A stretch of 64,000 nucleotides of DNA from Stratiolaelaps scimitus (GCA_019614645.1 JABWDB010000018.1:1914501-1978500); one strand, 5' to 3'. Counted from the stretch's first letter, positions 24,851-35,796 are shown. A program made the numbers and translations. The notes: generated by a model from the letters alone, not told the origin.

Positions 24851-25630
24851 TAGATAAGCTATGGAATAGCATAGCAACATAAGTGTAATATTGGGATACA
24901 TTTTGGAAAGACATCTGACCGAGATATAAATGCAACCCAGGAAGATGATCGGACAGTCAACTTCTGTTTGAGGGGGTGCACCTCTCAGTTTTTAAGTTCC
25001 TTCTACTTAAGATTCCAGCTCCCTGTGAATGATATAGGCAATAAGTAATTAAACAACACCTGCGCATTTTCCAGCACAATAACAATAATAATAACACACG
25101 GTACATTTATAACCGCGCTCATATTTTAGATGACACGTTTCAGGTAGGAAGATTACCCCATACAATGTTGTTACTTGTTGCATCTGTATCTAGGGCATAC
25201 CGCTACCAGAATATTGTTTAGGTGTTTGCTGTGCCGTGTCGTCCAACTCGCGCCTGTTCTAGTTCAAATGGTCCATTTCTCTTCCACAAACCGATCAAAA
25301 GAAATCGATTGATGTTCCTGTATCGATTTTCTAAACGACATTCGAAGTCGGAGACAAATTGAGAGGAAATATGACTGGTGACTTGTCCGTTCAGCCAAGT
25401 CAACGTTCCTTAGCGCCGTCCAGCTGAGGACATTTCTGCAGTGCCACTATCGTTGCCAGCCACACAGGAAGCCAATTCGTCGGGTGACCAGTCTCTTCAC
25501 AAAGATCGTATGTTATACTCATTTAACGCTTTTTAGATTGTATATTACTTAAACTCCCCGAAAGTATCGCCATTCTTCTATTTCGATGCAATGCTTGAAC
25601 GTATATGCAATGCTTGCATTCCTTGACCAA

Positions 25631-25763
25631 TACAATTTAGGTGTTTGGTTCATTAAGGGAGCTGTGAGAACGATTAAGCTCGATAGTCCCGGTGCGCGAC
25701 CCGAACCTATGGCTTCCGGCTATCTACAGTCAAAGACTTAGCCGTTCAAGCCATCGCGCTGAC
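25631..25763 (-). mobile_element. tRNA-derived SINE, duplicated copy
   Basis: This matches the SINE at 18195-18322 almost base for base, including the B box (25698-25707) and tail. It occupies the same position within the duplication and is therefore a paralogue made by the duplication, not a new insertion. Confidence 0.7.
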
Positions 25764-26667
25764 CAACTCAATGATTTTATGTTTAGTAAATTTCCTGCAA
25801 ACCTTGTCTATTCAGTTGCTTAGCAGTAGATTGTTGACATATTATAGATTGTTGGTATATAATATATATGTTGAGCATCCATACTAAGCTAATTCTGACT
25901 TCTATAAAGGATACCTTATTTAGGTATTATTGCTTATGAACCAATACTTGTTGCTGGTCCGTCATTGCGGATTCTAATGAATGACTTTTTGTTTGGTTGA
26001 ACCCCCCAAAAAAGCTGTTCCATCAGTCAGAGGAAAAATCCAAACCTCCTTGAGGTCAGCCACGACAGGTTATATAGGACATCGAAAGGGTTACGGAGCC
26101 CTACGTTGACGACGAACTGAAGTTTAACATGCCGTCAAATGTCTGATAGTGGCCTAAGTCAGAACATTCTGAACTGCGTTCCTTTTTTGCTAGCTTGTCA
26201 ACTCTGAATGACTGAATCAGATGATTCTATTCTGATTTTTTTCTAATTAATGTCTATGCTCTTCAATAGGTGTATCTGGCGATTATCAATACGTATAAAT
26301 AAACGTTTAGCAAACCCTAAAATGGGTCCTCCCCTATAGCTCACTTTCTCATCAAATCACCCTGCTGATTGTGCAGTATTGCCCAAATTTGTTCAGTTAC
26401 ATTTCATCCAATGTTTGTTAAGGGTTGTTCAATGACTCGTGCTGTAGTGCTGTTATAGCGACTCTAGTGCATAAAGCGGAGAATTGCGATGGCCTCTTCC
26501 CCCTGAAGCGGTGGCAGGTCACCGTCCACCACAGACCCCCCAGGACTGTTTCACTCCTATCCGATACTTTTCACCATGTAATTCATTACTCACTGCTGCC
26601 CATCGTATGGTACAGGCACCAAACTCAAAAGTAATGAGCAATTATCACGTCGTCATTTTAGGCAATC

Positions 26668-28521
26668 ATGTTTGTCGGTGATCACCTGTCTCGTGTCATG
26701 GCCATCATGTTGAGTGTAGCAGTACACAACTCGTCACAACTTAGCGAAGAGGATGACCCCGACTCGGATTCCTCACCACTATTAGCATCGGTGGACAAGT
26801 TTATATTGCAAAGAGGCGTACGGCCCGAAGCCACCACTCTGCTCGTCTTTGGAGTCTGCCTTGCAGAGCTCAATAGCTATCAGTCTGGCTCCCATCAACG
26901 TTGGTACGCTCATACAGTGGTGCTGAATTCACAAATCGAGCAAATACCCCGGCACAAATGGGCGAAATATCCTATCGAGGACATGATGACCGAAATGACC
27001 CGACACGAGGGAAGACCACTCGTTGTATTACCATGTTGGGATTTCGTCCAGATTCGACCCAGAAATCACCTTGATTATCTTGTCAACGTTAGACAGCACG
27101 TCCTCTTCGTTATCGATGCGTTCGTGCCGTCCGTGTACGAGCACGTGGTTTACGCATCGGTTACACGAGAAAGGGTTAGACATGATCATGTGCTTGTGGA
27201 TATATTGCAAACGCAACTGGTTGATCCAATCAGAGATCAAGTATCTTCGCAACCACGTCTGGCCCCTATGACTTCCCTGAAGGCATCATGGAAGTTGGAC
27301 TCTATAATAGGTGTTACACCCGGCCGCTTTGGGGGGCTCCTAATCATCCTTAACGTGTCACCATACAATAGTCGTAACCAGAGCTTATTTTCATACTTGT
27401 TCCGTATCTACTACCGGGGGCACAGTGACTATCAACGTCCTAGGCTTCTTTCAACTTCACACAAAAATCTGCCGTATTTGCGTTATACATCAAGAGTGAG
27501 GTGCGTTACTCCATTGGGATATGTCGAGCCTTCAGAATCTGCGCTTGTGCACAGCCTTAGTGGTCCGCTGTGTCTGTTGCTGTTGCTCACAGTGTTCGCC
27601 GTTGTCTCATTATCGTCTGGCGAAAACTACATGTACTTCTGTAAACTTATGCGAGAGCTCTTTGCCAGCTCTCTGACCGCTTATCCGATAGATGTAGAAC
27701 CGATCTTAGCTTGTCGTCATTACGCTACAAGGGCAATTCCACTTTGTTTGTTTATAGTATATCACCAAGTAGTTTTGCTCAACCTATACAAGAATTTTCT
27801 TATTGCCGATTTTTTGGAACCGGATAATGATATCCTTGGTTACAAGGTAAAGTCATCCGATGAAATTTTATTACTTCCGTACACCTATAGGATAGCGTCT
27901 ACACGGACCGATGTCTACGAATCCCTAAAAAGTCGGACAGTTGTCTGCTCAACGGAACTCGAACCGATAGACAACCAATTAAATATCCCTACAAGACGTA
28001 AGAACTCGTATGATATTACGTTCAGCATGGACAGGACCTACCATGACGGCAAACAATCTCTGATTTCTAATCGCCTGATCTCACGATCTATGGTCAGTAA
28101 TGTGTTAACCGACTGTCAAAAATACGGCCTCTTTCCATTCATACCAAAGACCATCCAACGTCGAGAAAAGCTAACTGATATTAACGAAAGGAACCTCGTA
28201 CGGCTGGCCAGTGCTATACACCAGAGAAAAATAGATAAACAAGGGAGCAATGCAACAGGACTTCGGCCTTCGGAAACCTGGGAAGCTCACCGGGAGATGC
28301 TGAAGCTCGAGCAACATGCAATTATCCATCCCAGCGAAAAGGTTGATTCATTCAAGATGATTCACCTGACAAAAACCATCAAGATTTGTTCTTTGGGTAT
28401 TGTGTCAGGGCTCGTCTGTTTTATCCTCGAGCAAGGCATTAATCGGATTCAGAAGCTCGATGTCAGACAATGTTTGGAGGGTGCAATACATAAGGCCCTC
28501 GATTTTCTGTATCAGTTGTAG
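26668..28521 (+). CDS. Putative divergent ionotropic-receptor-like protein, copy 2
   Basis: Intact 617-codon frame of the same length as its partner at 19299-21152, with no internal gap. By eye about 55-60 residues differ, i.e. roughly 91% identity. The membrane segments (299-316, 356-381, 571-587) and the M3-like motif are kept. Differences cluster at residues about 213-265, in the S1-like region before the first strong membrane segment, where for example WPYLFRVFY becomes SYLFRIYY-like and a short loop is rewritten. Two frames of this length surviving duplication argues that both products are, or recently were, functional. Function is inferred from topology only: a ligand-gated sensory channel is likely, and any ligand is unknown. 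Start choice is the first ATG after an in-frame TAG, with an acceptor-like TTTTAG just before it. Confidence 0.55.
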   Translation: MFVGDHLSRVMAIMLSVAVHNSSQLSEEDDPDSDSSPLLASVDKFILQRGVRPEATTLLVFGVCLAELNSYQSGSHQRWYAHTVVLNSQIEQIPRHKWAKYPIEDMMTEMTRHEGRPLVVLPCWDFVQIRPRNHLDYLVNVRQHVLFVIDAFVPSVYEHVVYASVTRERVRHDHVLVDILQTQLVDPIRDQVSSQPRLAPMTSLKASWKLDSIIGVTPGRFGGLLIILNVSPYNSRNQSLFSYLFRIYYRGHSDYQRPRLLSTSHKNLPYLRYTSRVRCVTPLGYVEPSESALVHSLSGPLCLLLLLTVFAVVSLSSGENYMYFCKLMRELFASSLTAYPIDVEPILACRHYATRAIPLCLFIVYHQVVLLNLYKNFLIADFLEPDNDILGYKVKSSDEILLLPYTYRIASTRTDVYESLKSRTVVCSTELEPIDNQLNIPTRRKNSYDITFSMDRTYHDGKQSLISNRLISRSMVSNVLTDCQKYGLFPFIPKTIQRREKLTDINERNLVRLASAIHQRKIDKQGSNATGLRPSETWEAHREMLKLEQHAIIHPSEKVDSFKMIHLTKTIKICSLGIVSGLVCFILEQGINRIQKLDVRQCLEGAIHKALDFLYQL

Positions 28522-29363
28522 TTCTTCACTCGAAGCGCTCTATGGCGTTTCTGCCTTCGAATATCATGTCGCCTCCAACATCGTGCATAGCCGAACCTTC
28601 GAATTTGGCGACGATGGGCATCGCAGATTGATTCAAATAATTCAGAGAGACTCACGAACACATGCACACGTGTTAAACGCAAATCGATTTCTTAGTGTAA
28701 CATATATCCGAACAAGCCCCTTGTGTGTCTTTAAGATTTCTCCAAATAAACCGACGCTTTCTAAACAAGTCCAAAGAGCTAGTTCTTGTCGAGATAGCTC
28801 TTGTTCTTTATCTAGAATCGATCGAGTGAGGGTGTCCACATGCTCATTCAGTTTGATGAGTATTTAATGAGTCAGTAATGAAATCGTATTCGATATCGTG
28901 CTAGTGGTCCATTCTACGTATGCTATTATAACATTACAGGCCACCTAGGCTTCCTCCCCCAGGCCTTCAGGAAGGACATCGCCAGTTACTCAAACTAAAA
29001 CGAAACAAACAACCTTTGTTAACCTGCCTGTCAGTATCTGGGGGAGGGTTTTCCAGCGGTCGGCACACGATGTGCCTATTACACGAATGACTTGGACTGC
29101 TACAAGGCCTGTGCCTTGGCCTGCAAGGCTTGTGCCTTGTCTTCGTGAGAACTGTCGTTATGACAATTAAGTGATGAGAAATTGTTTCAACAGGTTCGGT
29201 CGACCCGCCGGTACAAATGCGCCGCAGCCTCTAGGATTCTGCAGGCATAATCTACAATAGTCGTCAGCAATGCCGTAGTTAGTCACAATATTTATTTACA
29301 CTAATAAAAAGGACATATTATATCCAGACGTATTATGCCTTATATATATACATGTATATATAT

Positions 29364-29407
29364 AAGTTGCCAATATATATATGTGTACATATATATATTG
29401 GCAACTT
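29364..29407. repeat. Perfect 44-base palindrome with AT core
   Basis: Two 21-base arms beginning AAGTTGCCAA are exact reverse complements around a two-base centre. It lies at the very 3' boundary of the duplicated segment, next to a second TA-rich palindrome centred on ACATGT at about 29350-29354. It could extrude as a cruciform. Confidence 0.85.
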
Positions 29408-29409
29408 TC

Positions 29410-31230
29410 AGTTATGTGCAATTATCATATTTATTCAAACATACAATAATTAGGAATTATTTGTGGGGGGAGGGGATTAGCGGAGGACCTGGGCCGAGGC
29501 ATTGCCTCTCTGCACAGCGAGGGACAGGCGTTGCAGAAGGAAAGATCCCGCGTGCTTGTCCTCGGTGGCGCGAATCAGCCTATGGTAGAACCCTTCGAGG
29601 AAATTCGCAGTGAGGGGGCCGTACCTTCTAGTTACGGTACTGGAAATTTTACAGTACAGAAGAGCCACGCTGTCGAACATCTTACCCCACATAGATCGGA
29701 TGCTAGATTGATTGAGTCATAAGCGAAGCAAAGTCATAATATCGTAGAATCAGAGGAACTCCCAGGTTCCTTTGAAGACCAAAAGCAAAAGAAGACTGAG
29801 ATGAATCCGGCTGGTTGTGTCGGTGCTGATACCTAGTGCTTGCCTCGCGTATACGATTCGTTTCAATTTATTTCCAACAGCGTATTGTGAAAATATAATA
29901 CAGCAATCGTAACACTGGGGACCCTACATCTTCAGGCTCTGACGTTATCCCTGCTGTCGTCGCGGTGGACAAATATGTCGACAAATATCGATGTCATAGC
30001 ACCGAGTGATTGCAAGGCACGGCCTCACAGAATATGTCCTCTCGTCATAGCAGCTACATAGTTTTCGGGGCTGCGGGCGAGGTTGCGACACCGAGGCCCA
30101 CCGTGAAAAGACAATCAGAGAATTAACTATAAAGAAGTGGCTCCTGTCCGGAAAATGAGCCAGTACTATTATTATTATTAATTATTTATTATCATTTATT
30201 CTATTTATTATGACATAAATTGTAACAACACTGTCTCAATCCTGGTTTGAGCTTCACCATAAAATGCACATGGTATTTATTTCTCAAAAATTTCGTATCA
30301 TCCCCCATGGAAAACAGACAGACCAACAGAATATTGAAGTCGACTTGTGGCTTTGTCAACTCGTCATTTTCGCATCTGTTCTAGCTTAAACAGTCTATTA
30401 TTTGCCAATCACCAATCAATACATATCGATTGATGTTTTTGTAAAATTTTCCTAAATAGCGTTCTAAGGCGGTGAGAGACCGTGTTCTGCTCTATGTCAA
30501 CGTCGTAGAGATAAAAGATTACCTGCGATTCCACACAGGTTGTCGATTGGATAATAAAAGCTTTTTCGTTTGTTTTTCCTTGGCTTTTAAACGAATAATC
30601 TTATTGATTAATCTCTGAAATTGAATGAGTATAAACGTTTGCCCATTTATCGGGTCTCTCGCCAAAATGTAAGAGGTTTTCTCTACTAGGAACGCGAATG
30701 GTTGTAAGTGGCAGTTCAATTTGTTTTGGAAAATTCGCTCGGATTTAACACTCTAAACATTGCTTCCAAGGTGAAATTTCCCTCCAGTTAAGAGCGTCGT
30801 TCTATTTGCCACTGGTGAACGGCGGCTGAAGCCCTCTTTCAGCAGCTTCAAGGTAAGATCCATCACCGACAAGGGCTACCGGGTCGAGGCTTCAAGTCAA
30901 GGTTTACGGGATCCCACTAGGCGTTACAGCCTTTCAGTCCCTCACCTCGGTCCATTCTGTAACCCTGTATAACGTGATTGTCACGCTCAGTTAGTCCTCT
31001 GAGTCGAGACCGTTCCATTCTGTCTTTGTCTCTTAGTATTCTTTCAGCAATGTATTCTCCCTTTAGGTTTATATATGGCTATGGATACATATGGTTTAGA
31101 TATGATTATGGATAGATTTTCTAATATTTGTCTACTCAATTTCTATTCAGCCGACCCGAAACGGCACACATATAAACTTCAATATCAACTAAACTAAGTG
31201 GGTTAAAACAAAGATATTTTAGTATGTTTT
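29410..31230. other. Anonymous DNA with an ancient third copy of the receptor 5' flank
   Basis: No gene recognised. At about 30357-30480 the sequence re-aligns, with many differences, to the 5' flanking block at 17905-18020 and 25240-25350: TCTGTTCTAG, then ATCGATTGATGTT, then CTAAATAGCGTTC. This suggests an older, decayed copy. Frames at 29477-29722 have no recognised domain. ATT-rich tracts lie near 30168-30200. Confidence 0.4.
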
Positions 31231-31234
31231 AGAG

Positions 31235-31690
31235 CTATGCACCTCTTTTATTTATACATTGGTCCCAGAGTTCTGGCAGTCTTCTGACGGCTAGGTATGC
31301 ACTATTGCTATTCCCATTTATAACTTCGTTATTTAAGGCCTCTCGGAGAAAATCAATGTTTGCATACATTTGCCCACTTAAAGCCCATTCTAATTGATGG
31401 AACCAGCCATAGTCACATGTATCTAAATTGGGAGAATGGCGGGGGGACGCCACCGCTCAATCCTGTTGGCCTTAAGCCAGGACGTAATTTCATCGGTAGG
31501 ATGTTTGATATGCTCTAAGCGATTCTTTTGCTGCCTATATATCTTCAAATTGTCTCGTAAACACTGCTCACGCATTTTCAGTTGGCCAGGACCGGGTTAA
31601 TGAGGGATCTCTGCATCCTCAGATCATTTTTAATAATTCGACGACATGTTTCACGAGACACGCCAATCAGTCGACAAAGCCATCAATCCA
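31235..31690 (-). pseudogene. Mariner/Tc1-like DNA transposase remnant
   Basis: The minus frame at 31235-31453 reads PRHSPNLDTCDYGWFHQLEW and later RRLPELWDQCIN. This is the C-terminal pattern of mariner-family transposases: SPDL.P.DY...F followed by the final RLP.RW..CI...G. Here the usual Asp of SPDL is replaced by Asn; the DY Asp is kept. Further upstream on the same strand, VSRETCRRIIKNDL (about 31630-31670) resembles the N-terminal helix-turn-helix of the same family, but in another frame and broken by stops. The catalytic centre is missing, so it is an inactive fossil. Terminal inverted repeats were not found. Confidence 0.6.
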
Positions 31691-32466
31691 AGCTCTAGTT
31701 TACTCAAAAGCTTTTTCGATCATTTCGATTCGTTCGTCCAATCGAGATTTGGGAAAAGGTGGACGCCTTTGATGTTCATTAATGTCCCAATGTTCATTAA
31801 TGCCTTGCCTAAAATCCGGACACCAATGGTAGACCTGTGGTCGACTCAGGGCATTATGGCCGTGCACACTAAGTAACTCTCGATGGATTTCAGCTGAACA
31901 TCTCTTCTCTTAAAACATAAACCTGACACTTTCCTTTTGAGAATGCAAGTCCGACGGACTGGTCCGCCGTTTGCCATTTCGAACGTCCAACGAAAGTCGA
32001 ATGCTAGCGGCATTCGCGCCGCCTTCTTGCTAATTGTTGTGTCTCACTACCCGCCAAATTCGAATTCAAACCGGTCAATACTAAGAACACGGTGCAAGAC
32101 GATAACAGTGCCGTTTTTTGGGTCAGCCGAATATAATGTAAGTAAGTGCTAAACCTAGCTTGGGGTTCCCGAACTTAAATGCCCGGGCGTGTACAGTTTT
32201 AGGGCACCGACATTTTACTAACCTGGTGGTTAGCAAAATGCCGGAACCGTGGGACTCAAGAAGTAATGCCAACTTGAAATGCTGGGTGGTTTTCTAGAGG
32301 GAGGGGCTCCAGCGTGGTTGTGGTAAGTGCGACGTGACTTAAGAGGGTTCACTGCGGTGGTTATGGCACCACTGATTACACTTTTTTCGGCTTAGACCGG
32401 AAGACTCACTGGTAAGAGAGCAGCGTTGGTATTCATGTCGGTTCTGCCTGCAGTGTCCCGAGTATC

Positions 32467-32766
32467 GTGGCCAGAAGTAGTAGCGACGGCAATGTTCAGG
32501 TAATTTGTGTATACATCAGGAAGCCTGGCTTTGAAGGTTTTTTGATTGGCCTCTATTCCAGTCATTCTTGCCTCAGATATACTCTACTTGTCTTGATGGA
32601 AGATTCTCTTCTTACTGGTGTTATCCTCTCAACCTTTATAATGGGAGATTCTAACGCGAACCTGTTAGCTTGTGTTTTCGGCAAAAGTCATTCTTTCTTC
32701 TTCTCTTCCGGAATTCTCTTTTATAGTCTAGTTCTCGTGGAACGTCGGTGTCACGGGGATCTTTAG
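32467..32766 (+). pseudogene. R1/Jockey-like LINE endonuclease fragment
   Basis: The frame contains SSDGNVQVICVYIRKPG and, about 45 residues later, FIMGDSNANLLACVFG. These fit the AP-endonuclease domain of R1/Jockey-type LINE ORF2: the conserved start of a core strand and the GDFNAH..WG box, with Phe replaced by Ser. The intervening sequence has lost the pattern. The same opening motif (DDGNIQVIS) recurs at 36709-36745, showing a related second element. Degenerate and not functional. Confidence 0.5.
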
Positions 32767-32769
32767 GTA

Positions 32770-34050
32770 CAACTGAGGCTAACCCGCTGACCTACCTGAT
32801 CAGCATAGTGATCCAGCAAGACAGAGATCGACTGGACATGCTCAGTGAAGAATACAAGGGATATTTTTGAGGGAATTTCCCTGTGGCTTTGAGTTGTTGG
32901 CCTCGCGCGACTGTCTTTCCACTTCTCCAGTAATTAGTTGAAAGTCGCAATCAGCTGTAAAATGCCTCAAAGGTCCTTCGGTTCGAGTTGCCTTCCAGGT
33001 CCTCGGAAAGATGTATGACTGGTGTCTGCTGGTATTTAACCTCATGGCATTTGATGACAACGTTTTGTAGTCCCTTCAGGAACTTCCCAAGGGACTCTTC
33101 TGAGACGACTACGCCAATTATCAGATTCTCCTGTCGCTCCGTTCCACCATCGATCACCTAAAGGGCATCACTGCTCTTGAGAACTGCTATTCGCGAGCTG
33201 TTCCAACAGACTCTTGTCCTTGGCCGTTCCCTGAGTGATTACCAATGAGAAGGCGAGTTATAGCGGCGGTCTTCTCCAAACGACGCCGATGACCTATTAG
33301 GTGACCTTGAGGGTGTCAGAGGGTCCTTCGCGACCCTTCGGTTGGCCTTGGGACAGTCGCTTTTAGTCAGTGACCTTGAACTTACCTTAAAAGTCTTGAT
33401 GGTCCGGGTGCCTCCCCTTGGTATAGGCGAAGGGGTACCCTTTTCCTATCTGCTCCTTGTCGTCTTCAACTTTGAGAGGTGCCAGGTCCCTATCGTTGTT
33501 TGATTGCGGGGACCTTTCGTTTCCACAAGACTCTACAACTGGGCTCAGGATGGTGGAGGCCTGAGGAGTGGATTCGACTCCCTAGCGCTCCAGCAGTGTT
33601 ACGTTCGCAAAGAGAAATGTGAAGAAACACCGCGCGGCCAGTATAGCGTGACCAAGCTACAAGCAGCTGGTAAAGCTACTACGGGAGAGCCGCAGGAGCG
33701 GCGAAGGTCTGGACTCCCAATTAGATGGCGTTACCAATGGGGGCGAGAACAAGCAGACCCCACCGAGGATCATGTTAATGAAGGTGAGAAGAACTCCACC
33801 AAGAAGCAAATAAATGAAGGACAAAAGGGGGAAACGGAGATGAGAGCGATTACCGTCCAAGATGGAGACGAAGGGTAGAAAGAGACTAAATGCTGCAGAT
33901 ATTCCAGATCAACCGAGGCAGGGCCGCACATGACGTGCTCGCTCGAGGAGACAGTGAGTAAGAACGACATAGCGCACTGCCTATTTTCGGAGCTAAATGC
34001 TGCGATCGCCAGACGGACGGGTGACTGAACCAGACGCAGAGGCTGACACG
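32770..34050. other. Probable further LINE debris, unassigned
   Basis: Plus frame 33504-33878 (124 codons) and minus frame 32951-33157 (68 codons) are open but without recognised domains. Their position among LINE pieces suggests decayed ORF1 sequence. A weak B-box-like GGATTCGACTCCC occurs near 33569-33581. Confidence 0.3.
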
Positions 34051-34059
34051 GCCACTTTA

Positions 34060-34147
34060 TTTTTTTGAGAATAGGAAATTTTCTTCAAACGTATTCACAC
34101 CACCAGGGACGTTTCAGTTTCCATAGCGGGCCGATCCAGTGCAGGGC
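34060..34147 (-). repeat. A-tailed dispersed repeat, copy b
   Basis: Minus-strand copy of the unit described at 10502-10594: CTGCACTGGATCGG, CTATGGAAACTG, TCCCTGGTGGTGTG, GTTTGAAGAAAAT, ending in an A-run (T-run on plus at 34068-34075). Confidence 0.7.
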
Positions 34148-34453
34148 TGACAAACGTCTCTGCCTGCTAAAACCATTCTGTTCGGAGCGTCCATTTCTTC
34201 ACTAGATTCGGCATGCTTTGCATTACTTCGATCTCTAAGAAACGAGTGTAACTGCTCCGGCTAGTACTCTAAAGCCGCGACCTGGTGAACGAGTCCCGCA
34301 TTTGGCTTAGCCATCAAAGGATAATGGGTCCGGGACGAGGTTTTCCTGGATTGAAGTTGATCTAGTGGATGCTTTCTGCAGCTGTTATTTCTTTCCTAAT
34401 AGGTATTTTCGAGGTTCTCTCAAGGAACTTGCCCCGAGTGCGGGGGCCAACCA

Positions 34454-34600
34454 AGGTTGAGGTCAAGGTTTTATTGGTTTATTAAAGGAGCTGCAATTTT
34501 ACAATGCTTAAGCTCTCCTATATGTCACACAGCAGGGCTCGAACCTACGGCCTCTGGCTTCCAATAGCCAGAGACTTAGCCGTCCGAGCCACCGCGCTGA
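34454..34600 (-). mobile_element. tRNA-derived SINE, best-preserved copy
   Basis: On the minus strand it starts TCAGCGCGGTGGC. The A box TGGCTCGGACGG is at 34580-34591 and the B box GGTTCGAGCCC at 34535-34545. Between them CTCTGGCT and AGCCAGAG form an anticodon-arm-like eight-base stem. These are the internal RNA polymerase III promoter and folding of a tRNA, with a layout like class II (Leu/Ser) tRNAs. It then leaves the tRNA and ends with a unique tail (GAGCTTAAGCATTG, CAGCTCCTTTAATAAACCAA). That tail also occurs at 35063-35125. Confidence 0.8.
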
Positions 34601-34649
34601 CATTAATGTAGGTGAGAGGGCCATTATTCCCTGGTTACCTGGCATTATT

Positions 34650-34820
34650 ACCTGGTGGAAGAAGGCAAACCTCGTTCTGAATACAGGCTAGAATACAGGA
34701 TTTCGGCCGGAGTTCAGCAGGGCTAAACACTGGGACCGGTGCTCTGGAACCTCCTTACGGGTACTACGGATCGATGGCATGACGGAGGGCGTGGAGACGC
34801 TTGCGTAAGACTACGATGGA
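34650..34820 (+). pseudogene. R1/Jockey-like LINE reverse transcriptase fragment
   Basis: The frame reads YRISAGVQQG-stop-TLGPVLWNLL (GCC of the AGV at 34706). This is reverse transcriptase motif B (AGVPQGSVLGP.LWN) with a nonsense codon in place of the Ser. A following frame, VLRIDGMTEGVETLA, fits the stretch before motif C, after which the YADD box is lost. It is a short dead fragment. Confidence 0.65.
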
Positions 34821-35062
34821 GGTGATCAGCTCGACATCTGCAGGACTTCTCGACATGTCTCGAGGGTTTGGTGTGAGTCTGGGAGTGTTGACTCTTACAA
34901 ACAGCATAGCTTCTCTGCCGTTCTTTCCTCCGTTTCCATCTTGCCGTGGTTATTAAGCAGTTACGCAGAGGGTCCGGTAGGTTTCTGAGACCACGATCTG
35001 TCATCTGGTGCGAGGACACATTCTTAATTGAGATCAGCTGATTGATGCGGCTCTCCCTTCTT

Positions 35063-35125
35063 AAGAGAGCTCAAGCATTGTGAAATTGCAGCTCCTTTAA
35101 TAAACGAATAAAGCTTTACCTTTAA
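35063..35125 (+). repeat. Retroposon 3' tail shared with the SINE
   Basis: GAGCTCAAGCATTG followed by GCAGCTCCTTTAATAAACGAATAAAG matches the tail of the SINE at 34454-34600 but has no tRNA head. It lies downstream of the LINE reverse-transcriptase fragment on the same strand. It is either the 3' end of the LINE that mobilises the SINE, or a headless SINE. Confidence 0.6.
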
Positions 35126-35796
35126 CTCCCAAGGAGGAGACGGCAGTTCCTTCTATAACAACAAGGAGTAGACCCGGTGTAATATCTAATGGTATCCAAA
35201 AGGCTTCGTAGGGAAAGGCTGTTAAGGTAGCCCATAGCACAGCAACCACTGTGAATAGACCTGTATCGAAGGGCGATCTCATCGTGATGGCTGATAACCC
35301 CTCGTGATATGGACACTGGTAAGGATTCCCAGCCGATGCCTCGTAGTCAGACAGCTGCTGGACGATCAGCTGCGATCCATGAATCAATTGAAGTGCAGCA
35401 AGGTGTGGACAATGCAGGGTCCAGACAAAGCTGCCATCTGGTGTCTCACAAGAACACAACTAGGAGAATTGAACGGATCAAGTCACAAATAGAGGCAACG
35501 CGTGATTACCCGAGAAGGAATTCCAAGGGACTATTCTGGGTCGTGATTTCACGAAGGGTAGAAACCTGTATAAATGGAGTGACAGATTCACAACTGGCCC
35601 ATTCGCGGACAAGTTTTAACATTATGCCTCGATGTCTTCAGGCAGTTCCCGGATGTAAAACCAGAATCGAGGCTCTGTCTTATTCATGTATGCAGTGGAG
35701 GAAGCAAGGAGGATGACAAAGCTCTCTACACTCTTGAATGCCCCCGTGATTGCCAAGTGTCGGAAGTTGGGCCAAGACTGAGCCAAAATTACCCGA

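Larger units (their letters stand above)
24850..29345 (+). repeat. Duplicated segment, copy 2 (carries receptor ORF 2)
   Basis: Second copy of the segment at 17805-22085. Relative to copy 1 it has a 108-base longer stretch just upstream of the ORF (26494-26606 against 19233-19237), about 95 extra bases near 25445-25540, and lacks the 205 bases found at 18350-18554. Its 3' end runs into a (TA)n-rich palindrome at 29341-29407. Confidence 0.9.

Noticed and set aside
33510..33610. tRNA-like B box GGATTCGACTCCC with an A-box-like sequence upstream
   Set aside because: The arms do not pair as a tRNA and the sequence has no relation to the SINE family in the window.
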